A DNA stretch of 64,000 nucleotides, from positions 730,302 to 794,301 of the forward strand of contig NC_018256.1 in the NCBI RefSeq assembly GCF_000227135.1, read 5' to 3'. Both the position numbers and the translations under genes were made by a program. Under the pieces are notes generated by a model, which did not search any database, was not told where the DNA came from, and saw nothing but the letters and a program-made list of their open reading frames with translations. Origin of the DNA: Leishmania donovani (lineage: Eukaryota > Euglenozoa > Kinetoplastea > Trypanosomatida > Trypanosomatidae). Each line of letters begins with the position of its first letter. Within the stretch, counting starts at the first letter, position 1. Shown here piece after piece: positions 1 to 7,957 of the stretch.

Positions 1-596
1 TGGTAGGGAGGAAAGCGGATAAAGATGACTGCCACGGTGCCTATGCAGACAATAAGCGCTGCCATGAAGAACATGTAGTGCGCATCACTTTTCCGGAAGA
101 AGCTGTAGTTGATGAGGGCCAGGATGGACGCACCAAGGCCAGTGAAGGTCTTCATGATGGCCACAACAGGGCCCTTCGTCAGCGGAAAGCTGCCGAGCAC
201 GGCCATTAAGGAGCCCGTGTCGAAGGAGGAGCAGCCAAGGTTCATGATGGCGCAGAAGACGGCGAGCGTGGGAACGTTACCCTTGATGTTGCCGTTGAAG
301 ACAAGACCGTAGAGGACTGCACCCAATGTAGTGAGTAGTGTCGCGCAGATGAGGAGGGGGACGGGCCCAGCGTAGTCGAGCAACATGCCACCGGGGAAAG
401 TCGCACAGCCAACCACGACGCCGACGGTGGTGATGGTCGTCAAGTCAGAGCTGCTGAAGTTGAACAGCTCAATGAGCTCGTCGCTCAAGATGTTGAAGCC
501 GTGCACGGTGGAGATTCACGCGCTGGCACATAGACCTCCAACGAGAATGAGAAAGCGAGAGATCTCGTTGATGCGGTAGTTCTGTGTCGTGATCAT
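1..596 (-). pseudogene. Nodulin-like MFS transporter, 3'-truncated by window edge, with in-frame TGA
   Basis: Reading minus from the ATG at 594-596, the frame stays open to the window edge except for one TGA at 516-518 (codon 27), inside the first predicted membrane helix. After the stop it continues as clear membrane-transporter sequence: several hydrophobic helices, a Gly-rich GVVVGCATFPGG turn followed by MLLDYAGP, and a later segment with SFPLTKGPVVAIMKTFTGLG. This order matches the Nodulin-like branch of the major facilitator superfamily, where the conserved loop precedes a 'FP..RG.vvG..K...GLs' motif. The substrate is unknown. The next in-frame ATG after the stop is near 386, which would remove the first helices. 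It is either a nonsense-inactivated gene or a sequencing error at one base; no other frame damage is visible in the 190 codons present. The C-terminal part lies outside the window. Confidence 0.7.
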
Positions 597-2435
597 TTTT
601 CTGCCTCACTTAACGGAGTGTGCAGGCGTATCTATGCGTTGGAAAGAGGTGGGGGAAGGTCGGTGCGTTACGACAACGGAAAGTAGCCACGGAGGCACAG
701 GAAAGCACAGAAACAAACTTAATCACGGAGAAAGACCGAGCGTGATAGAGAAAGAGGAGGACAAACGCGGCAGCAGGAAGAGAGACGAGGTAGGGAAAGG
801 CGTGGGCGCCGCAAGAAGCGAGTCAAGACCTTAGAATCAAGAGATCGGCGGTTTTGGGAAAGGAGGGCAGCAGAGAAAATGGAACGGAGGGAAGAAAATT
901 GGTAGCGGCGTTGGCGAGTAGGTACGGACGTGCGTGCGGGTGCGTGTACCCGTGTGTGTGTGTGTGGTTGTATCGGGTGCACTTTTTTTTTCGTCGTGGT
1001 GGTGGGAGGGGCGGGGGTTCTGCCGTCTTTCTGTAAGCGTATGAGATGAATTCCTAGCAAAGAGGGGGGAGGCGGAGGAAGAGGAGGGAGGTTTTGGTTT
1101 GTTGAATATGTGGAAAGAAAGAGGTTCAGACGGAGGCACGGGTACGCAGTCACGCATGCAGCAAGAGAAGAACAAGCAAGCAACTAAAACAGAAGTAAGG
1201 AAGTGACCGAGGAGAGGGGTTCTCTGTTTCGTTTGAGTTCGGCGTTTCCCTTCAGGAAATCAAGGGAGACGTATTCGTGTGTGTTTGTGTGTGTGTGGGG
1301 GGGGGTAGGTGGAAAGAAAAAAAAGACAAGAACGCACATACACTCACTCGCACACATGCGTGCGCACAGACAAACGTGCACACGCGCGAGAGGAAGGAGA
1401 GGGAGATATGAGGGTAAGGTGAGACTTTCGGGTTTCTGTTTCGGTTGGCTTCCCCCTCTCGCTTTCTCGGCTGCTCTGCAGGCAGAGCGGACGAGAGAGA
1501 AGGGGCAGGGGGTGGGGGAGTGGCCGAGCGAAGCGAGGAAACAAACAAGACCACAGCAGGTGGAGGAGGAGGCGTAGGGTCGCTGGCTGATGTATGAGTG
1601 GGAAAGAAAGGAGAGTGGAGGGGGAAGGGGGGCGAGATAGTGTTCCTTCAACGTTGCGTTCGCTGGACTCGCTGGCCTGTGCAGATGAGAGGAGGAGAGG
1701 AAGGGGTGAAGGAGGAAGAAGGCGAATGCAAAGGAGGGCGAATGCCGACAGACATGACACCACGTTGGTGTCGTGAGCACACATGTGGTGGAGTGGAGGT
1801 GGGAATGGGTCCAAGACGCCCCACATATGCGTACCAGGGGAAGAGAGGGGGGTGGCGCATAGATTGCGTGAGAGAGACATGCCACATGATGGCATCCGTT
1901 GTGTGGCGCGGGTGAAGAATGCGGAAGGGAGGAGGAGAGAGAGAGTGCACATACGCGGTCATGGAGGAGGCCGGAGAGGCGCAAAGGCGGCTTAGGAGGA
2001 GGGTGCGGGAGTGGAGGGGGGAGAGACGCTTGCGTAGCTCTCGTCCCACGGGCTTGGAGAGAGGGCGTCAAAGATAGAGCACGGCGGCAGGCACACCTCG
2101 CACATGTATGTGCATCCCTCTGTTTCTCACGCTCCTACCTCGTCGCGCTGGCTGCTTCGCGAAGAGGGTTACTCGTTGACGTCACAGGATGGTTGAGCCT
2201 CCTCTTCTTTTGTTCGCTCGGATTTGTCTGTCTTCTTCTGCTTGACGACCCTCGTGAACGGAGCACCACCGCGAGTCGCATACAAGTGCATGCGTACCTG
2301 AAAAACAAAACTAACAACGGCGCAAAAAAAAAACGTGCATACGCTACAAAAGACGGGCAGGGGGCATGCGCACACACTCCCTAGCTCCGCAGATGCTCGA
2401 ACGGGTTCTGGATGAAGGTTTGCAAAACGCACAGC
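597..2435. other. Intergenic/UTR sequence
   Basis: No gene seen. Plus-strand purine-rich low-complexity DNA with short GT runs (about 953-966 and 1278-1295) and A or T runs. On the coding (minus) strand it would hold the 3' UTR of the Sec12-like gene and the trans-splicing region of the transporter gene. The ORFs found here (up to 295 codons) are runs of Ser/Pro/Leu/His produced by the biased composition. Confidence 0.7.
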
Positions 2436-4571
2436 TCACGGTCTCCGGCTGATGATCATGCCGGCCAGCAGCAGAACTAGCGGAATGAACAGGAACCAGG
2501 CAACGCGCAGCGACGACAGACCGTTGGCGAGATTGTCCGTAAGGCTTCCCAGAAGCCCACCACTCACTGCCCCTGCTGGAGGGAACAGGGGGGAGGAGGA
2601 TGTCGAGCGGGGCTGCACAGCAACATCGCATCTCAGCGTTTTCGACGATGGCGATGCCGTCGCCGAGGAAGGTGCACGCGGCACGGCGTATGGCAGTGTT
2701 GTCAGCGCCACATTTTGGGCAATGTCAGCACTCACCACGTCGTTCTCAGAGGAGACGGCCACGCATGAGACCGGCTCCTTGTGCAGTGCAGGGTAGCGCC
2801 GCGCCACAGATTTGTTTGGTGAAGGGCGAATTTGATCCGCTTGCCAGTGAGGCCGCTGCGCGGGGTCGTGGCTCAGACGCAGAGATGCTACCCAACCCTC
2901 GACCGTGCCAGCAATCCAGCGCGTGGGGACCGCAGCGCCGAGAGGGTTTGCTGAAACGCGGGTGGCATACTCTCCCGGGGGCCCGTCCGTGTAAACGGCC
3001 AGCGACGTGATGGCGTCGCTTAGCACCGGGGCCGGGTCTTTACGCGTCCACTGCACCTTCAAACATAGAGGCCCGATACTATCCCATGTACAGGAGGATG
3101 GCATAGACGACGTTAGTGGCATCACCTCTACTGCACCGTGAATTACATACGACTCGTTCGTCACGGAGTTGTAGGCTGCCACCATGATGCCGCACAGCGG
3201 GCCGTGCGTGGGCGCACCCCCTGCTTGCAGAGACTGCCACGTGAGGCGACGCCGCATATCGGCCTGCTGAGCGGCGTCGATGTCGCCCCAGCCGAAGAGA
3301 CGCACCAGGCGAAGAGAAGAGGTCATCAACTTGAACGGTAGCGGAAGCATGTTCTCCGTCAAGGTCAACGCGGTGCTCATGGTGGCGGCCGCCGTAGTGT
3401 CCGACTTGGCCTCTGTCTGCATATTTTCAGCGGTGGTCTCTTCTTGAACGGCAGACGCCTTGTGACTACGTGAGCGGGTGTAGCGGCGCCGCAGGCGTAC
3501 AGTGCTCAGCACCAGCGTCTTGTTCAGCAATAAGGCGGCAACAACGAGATGCTCCTGCAGGTGTGCCTTACAGGGCCGCGGGGACGACGACGACGCTCCG
3601 TTGCTCGCGTCAGCTTTCACGATGCACACTCGGTTCACGCTCAAATCATTCACGCGCGCAGGCAGCTGCCATGAAGCCACAGGGGCGGCCTCGGTTCGCA
3701 CGCGCGGAACGCGTCGTTGCAGAACCGCGCCAGAAGCACCGTTCGTAGTCTGGTCAGCGTATCTGGCCGTGTACGCGTCAAGATCCTCATCTTCACAGCT
3801 GTCCGGCACGAGGTCAGTAAGAGCGAACGCGAGCACACCATTGTCATCGTGTGAGACAAGGACCAGGTTTTGGACGAGTGCGATGGGCTTCTTGTCAGGG
3901 TTCTTTGCGTCACTCGGCACTTCGATGCGGGCCAGCTGGCGGAGGTAGCGGCGCGAATCTGCGTCTCCGCTGGTGCTCGCAGGCGCGCTGGCTGCAGAGG
4001 ATGCAGAGGGTTCCGTGGCTTGCGAGGTCGACGGCTCGGGGCCGCGAAAAACACCGAGAAGCAAGAATGACGCCACGGTGCTGAGCGCGACAAACCCGAC
4101 GAGGCCGTCAAGGACGCGCCGCTGGGCATCGGACCAGTCCAGTGCCGCCGGTTCAGTAGACGCGCCGCTGCATGCTTTCCTCTCCTGCGCACTCGCCTCA
4201 AAGGGAAGAAAAGATGAGGTGCACCACGGAATGTTGTCTGGACCGAGATCCACCGCTGCTGCGAAGCTCCACACTGGTGGCGCGTCTGCTGCTGGCGCCG
4301 AAGACGTAGCGGGGGCCTCGGTGGTGGGGTCCGCCTTCGACGCGCTGCCCAGCGACTGCACGCGCAACAGTAGGGCAATGTTCGGCATGCCAAAGCGCCG
4401 GCCACCGCCGCCGGCTCCTATGAGTGCGTGATGCGCATCCACGAAAATGGCCGTGTAGATGGGCGACGGCACCTGCAGCACGTTTTCCGCACGCCCTGCC
4501 GCGACCACCTCGTGAGCCCTAAGCACAGCGCGCAGGGGCAGCGGGCTGGCGGCGTCGCACCGGCCCGCCAT
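2436..4571 (-). CDS. Sec12/PREB-like WD40 protein, predicted Sar1 exchange factor of the ER
   Basis: The product is 711 aa, starting at the ATG at 4569-4571. Near the N terminus (about residues 40-65) a strand is followed by GAGGGGRRFGMPN. This matches the Gly-rich loop plus 'G-I/M-x-N' of Sec12/PREB, the potassium-binding loop needed for GDP/GTP exchange on Sar1. Later segments look like WD40 blades, for example HKEPVSCVAVSS near the C terminus, the usual last blade. The chain ends in a hydrophobic segment (about 687-707) followed by ISRRP, consistent with C-terminal ER anchoring. By family knowledge Sec12 recruits and activates Sar1 to start COPII budding. Oddities: long Ala/Ser/Thr/Pro inserts make it longer than human PREB (about 420 aa), and there is a second very hydrophobic stretch at about residues 154-176. 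It could instead be another WD40 membrane protein, but the loop and tail anchor together favour Sec12. Confidence 0.68.
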   Translation of the reverse strand: MAGRCDAASPLPLRAVLRAHEVVAAGRAENVLQVPSPIYTAIFVDAHHALIGAGGGGRRFGMPNIALLLRVQSLGSASKADPTTEAPATSSAPAADAPPVWSFAAAVDLGPDNIPWCTSSFLPFEASAQERKACSGASTEPAALDWSDAQRRVLDGLVGFVALSTVASFLLLGVFRGPEPSTSQATEPSASSAASAPASTSGDADSRRYLRQLARIEVPSDAKNPDKKPIALVQNLVLVSHDDNGVLAFALTDLVPDSCEDEDLDAYTARYADQTTNGASGAVLQRRVPRVRTEAAPVASWQLPARVNDLSVNRVCIVKADASNGASSSSPRPCKAHLQEHLVVAALLLNKTLVLSTVRLRRRYTRSRSHKASAVQEETTAENMQTEAKSDTTAAATMSTALTLTENMLPLPFKLMTSSLRLVRLFGWGDIDAAQQADMRRRLTWQSLQAGGAPTHGPLCGIMVAAYNSVTNESYVIHGAVEVMPLTSSMPSSCTWDSIGPLCLKVQWTRKDPAPVLSDAITSLAVYTDGPPGEYATRVSANPLGAAVPTRWIAGTVEGWVASLRLSHDPAQRPHWQADQIRPSPNKSVARRYPALHKEPVSCVAVSSENDVVSADIAQNVALTTLPYAVPRAPSSATASPSSKTLRCDVAVQPRSTSSSPLFPPAGAVSGGLLGSLTDNLANGLSSLRVAWFLFIPLVLLLAGMIISRRP

Positions 4572-5664
4572 TGGAGGAAGGCAGAGGGAAGTAGGGAAGG
4601 GCCCTTACGAACAAGAGAATACAAAAGCGAACGATTATACACGACGCAGAGAGAGTGAGGGAGGTGGACAAAGGCGCTGATCCGCACTTCAGCAAGTTGC
4701 GATACGCCAACCGATCCAATCTCCTACTACTTTCCCGGCGCGAGTCGCAGCGCGGGAGTGGTGGGACGCGGGGTGTCGCAGTTGTCGTTGTCGTGGAGGA
4801 AGCGCAAGGCACGGCACCCGCAAAGTGCGCAGATCGACCCTCTTCACGGGGAAGGGCAAGTTCGCTCTTCCTCACCCCTTTTTTGGTGGGATGGGAGAGG
4901 ACTGGAGGAGGGGGAAGAAGCGCGGGGAGGGCAACAAGGAGCGAGAATGCAGCGGTGTTCAGAGAAATATAAAGGCCTCCAGGAGGGAGGGGCAAGCAAG
5001 GACTAAAAGGGTTTCCGGAGGAGAGAAACGGCAAAGGGCAAAAAAAAGTCGGCACAGACGACGACGTCCTCGCCAACAACCTCCCATCCGCTTTCGCAGC
5101 CTCTTCACGCCCATGATCCCCTCTCACAACTCGGGAGGGGGGGGGCGGGTTGGCGGGAAGCAGCCTGCGTCAGTAGACCCGAGACGAGGGATTCCGTCCG
5201 CCAACATCAAAGAGGCTCCATCACCTTGCACTGTGGGTCAACTCGTCCATGCCTTGCAGGCAAGAGAGACAGGCGCCGCATGTGCCGAGGGCGCCACCTC
5301 TGCCCCTTACACGGTGCAACCCGCCGCGTCAGGCCGCTGTTCTGTTTTTCTTCCTTCTCCTTTGTATCTTTCATCACGGGATCAACTCGGCCCACCACAA
5401 AGAGACCAGCAAACAAACGACGCGAGCAGAGCCACCCGCGCCGAAAACTGGAGCGCAGATCATTGCATCCTTCACCGCACGGGAGAAGAAACCGCATTTC
5501 TTCCTTTCCCTTCCAAGGTGCCCGCTCTCCCACACACGGCATGCAGTCTACGCTGGAGACGGTCTGTCACAGGCCCCATCCGCCTGGTGCGAAGCGGCCG
5601 TAGGCCGCACGCGTTACGGCAATGCGCCGACTCCGCCACCTCAGCGCGGCCCTCCGCCTCTAAC

Positions 5665-6110
5665 GCTGGCCGCCCACCCGCCTCGCAGGTCGCCTCACAG
5701 CCGCCTCCACCGTGCTGGCCGCCCCCCTGGCGCATCCCCTCCTCGGGGTGGCTCCGGCTCCCTTCACCAGCAAGGGCAGTGAGGGCCGGGCGAGACACAC
5801 GCTCAAGCCACCCTGGCACTCTGCAAATCATATGAATGGTACAGACGTGCCCAGCGTCTTTTTNNNNNNNNNNNNNNNNNNNNNNNNNNNNNNNNNNNNN
5901 NNNNNNNNNNNNNNNNNNNNNNNNNNNNNNNNNNNNNNNNNNNNNNNNNNNNNNNNNNNNNNCCAGCGTCTTTGTAGCTGCTTGCACCTGTCACCACCGC
6001 AAGTGGTTCGGCATGCGGCAGGGATAGGATGACTGCTGGGCTTACCTACACACAGAGTGGGGGTGCGGGAGGTTGAGATACCACACGCTGAGGGGTGTGT
6101 GCCGTCCCCG
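5665..6110. mobile_element. Degenerate SIDER-like retroposon, copy A (interrupted by gap)
   Basis: Blocks from this stretch recur, diverged but in the same order and orientation, at about 52905-53330. They are: a CACCCGCCTCGCAG block, a GGCAGTGAGGGC block, a CCTGTCACCAC block, a GCAGGGATAGG block, and near the end GAGATACCAC. Short, non-coding, diverged repeats sitting in 3' UTRs are the hallmark of Leishmania SIDER elements (short degenerate relatives of ingi/L1Tc retroposons). The family name is my recognition from this pattern, not a search result. Boundaries and orientation are approximate; no clean poly-A tail or target-site duplication could be fixed. Confidence 0.6.
5864..5962. other. 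Assembly gap (99 N)
   Basis: A run of N. The sequence just left (5851-5861) and just right (5963-5973) is the same 11 bases, CCAGCGTCTTT, so the two contig ends may in fact overlap and the gap may be artificial. Confidence 0.95.
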
Positions 6111-6469
6111 CCCTCCTCCCCTTCATCGGGCGAGCAGGAGCGAAACGAACAAAAACGAGAGATGCGAGGCGAAAATGAAAGTTGGCATTGCCCCTGCACA
6201 ACTGAGCAGAAGACATCTCGAGTTCCAGCTAGACCGGTCCCACATGGGCATTCGGTGGCCTCATAGGCAGAAGCGAAGCGGGACGTGGGCGGTGTGGGAG
6301 GACGAAGGACGGCAAAGCACCACGCGGTTGGCTAAGTCATCTGGAAGGCAGCGACGTCTTCTGGACGATGCTCCGCCGGAGAAGTCGATGGTAAAGCATA
6401 AGCGCCTACGGAGTTCGGCGCGCGTGCTGCTCCGCCTTCAGATCCGCAGAACACAGAAAAAGAGCGGGC

Positions 6470-7048
6470 CTAGTTGACGCGCCAGCGGTAGTTGAAGCGG
6501 TCGTTGTGAATCTGCTTCATCGTAGCCACGTGCTTGGGCACGAGCTGAATTCGGGGCAGTGTCTGCACTCGGCGATGGAGTGCCACGTACTTGCGTTCGT
6601 GTGCCACATCGCCTGCCGCGGCCTGTGGGTCGCCCAGGGCGGCGTTCACGGACGCCTGCCCATACTGCGAAACCAGCTTCGCCTGCTCCTCCAGCACCTT
6701 CATTGTTTTGAATTGCATAAAGGCAATGAAGGATTTCTGCAGCTGCCGGTGCCACCGGCGGCGGAGAAATTCACCTTCGCGTAACTTGCACTCCGTCGAG
6801 TTCGACTTCTGCTGGTACGACCGAAAAAGCTGAAAGTGACGCAGGCGAGAGCGGTGCACGTAGGCCATCATGCGCCGATCCGCGATAGAGACCGGCATAT
6901 TCACCGGCACTTCCTCCAGCATGGCGGTTCGATTGTAGAAGTGACTGAGGCCGCCGCGTGCACCCTTCCACTTGCTGTAGCGCATCGTACTCATCGACTT
7001 GCGATGGTACATCATGTACCCGCCGAGCAAGGGGGATGTGAACTGCAT
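6470..7048 (-). CDS. Conserved-looking hypothetical protein, basic, 192 aa
   Basis: The product is 192 aa from the ATG at 7046-7048; a second possible start is at residue 11 or 12 (MMYHRKSMS). It is not recognised. The protein is strongly basic with many Arg, Lys, His and Tyr residues and lacks the Ser/Ala low complexity of its neighbours. It has no membrane segment and ends in RFNYRWRVN. The central part (about residues 55-110) is rich in aromatic and basic residues and probably helical. A compact basic protein with an Arg-rich N terminus would suit a mitochondrial ribosomal or other RNA-associated protein, but that is only an inference from composition. It is bounded by typical spacer DNA on both sides. 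The even codon use and normal amino-acid mix make it a convincing gene. Confidence 0.72.
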   Translation of the reverse strand: MQFTSPLLGGYMMYHRKSMSTMRYSKWKGARGGLSHFYNRTAMLEEVPVNMPVSIADRRMMAYVHRSRLRHFQLFRSYQQKSNSTECKLREGEFLRRRWHRQLQKSFIAFMQFKTMKVLEEQAKLVSQYGQASVNAALGDPQAAAGDVAHERKYVALHRRVQTLPRIQLVPKHVATMKQIHNDRFNYRWRVN

Positions 7049-7957
7049 TGCCGCAAGAAAGTGCCTCTGCAGGATTGTGTTCGTTCCTGTGTTTGTGAGT
7101 CCGTCGTTGTCGGCGCGAGGAGGTGCGCGAGGAAGCCGGCGGGGAGAGGGAGGGGAGGGGGAGACAGCAAAAGAGGTTCACCCGCATAGCAAAGCGCCAC
7201 CCAGCAGCAAGGACGAGAAGATCCGCGTGCACACAATCGTTGGCGGCCACAGCGTGAGATGCATCACAAATCGTGATGCGGTGCCGGTGCCTCTCACGTA
7301 ATAGCTGCCTCCTTTCACAGCGACACAAAGGAGCACAGAATTGACATGGCTCACCACCACTGGTGGCTTCCGTGACGAGACGCGTGCGACGTATAACCGA
7401 CGTGTGATGGGACCCTTCCCCCCCCCACCCCCCCACACACACCAAAAGGCTGACGTACGCAGGGGCGCACAGCCGGACGTGAGCACGGCCACACGAGGGC
7501 GGTGTGAAGGAGGAAGAGCAGAACGAACACTAGAGCCACGTGACACAGCGAAGTTAAGCGTGCGCTACACATCCTTCAGTTTCCGCTTGGCCTGTTGAGG
7601 TTTGGCGTGTTGTACTTTTCTCCCTGTTCCCTTCGCTCTCTTCTTCCCATTCTATGTGTGTGTCTGGATGTGGGTACGTGCGTTTCTATGCGTGTAGGTG
7701 TGAATGCGGCCAAGGAGAATAGGCGCTTCGCTGGTCGCTTTCTACACCCTGCACAACTCTCTAGCGAAGAGAACATGAACAGGGTGGAGGGGAGATGAGG
7801 GGGTGGGTTTGATTGAAATAACACGCGGTGGCGTGTCTGGATGCTCGTCTCTGTGTGTGCGCGTCTGCGTGTGTGCAAGTCAAAAGGCGCAGAAGGGAGA
7901 CGCGCGCTCACAGACGCACCGGTGCGTCCGTCTCTCCAAGGCCACTCGTTCCTTCGC
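7049..7957. other. Intergenic/UTR sequence
   Basis: No gene seen. Mixed low-complexity DNA; ORFs in it are short and composed of shadow or repeat residues. It would carry the 3' UTR of the 7958-10321 gene and the splice-acceptor region of the 6470-7048 gene. Confidence 0.65.

Larger units (their letters stand above)
4572..6469. other. Intergenic/UTR sequence containing a SIDER-like element and an assembly gap
   Basis: No gene supported. By position this is the 3' UTR side of the 6470-7048 gene and the 5' leader region of the Sec12-like gene. The left part (4572-5660) is purine-rich with no recognised element. The right part holds the degenerate retroposon and the N run, listed separately. 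A plus-strand ORF of 336 codons here (4825-5835) overlaps the repeat and has no family features. Confidence 0.65.

Noticed and set aside
516..518. TGA read as selenocysteine
   Set aside because: MFS transporters are not selenoproteins and no SECIS could be assessed; nonsense mutation or base error is simpler.
1184..2071. 295-codon minus ORF
   Set aside because: Low-complexity Ser/Pro/His/Leu sequence with CA-repeat-derived Thr-His runs; no protein-like segment.
4825..5835. 336-codon plus-strand ORF
   Set aside because: Runs from purine-rich spacer into the SIDER-like element; no domain, wrong strand for the unit.
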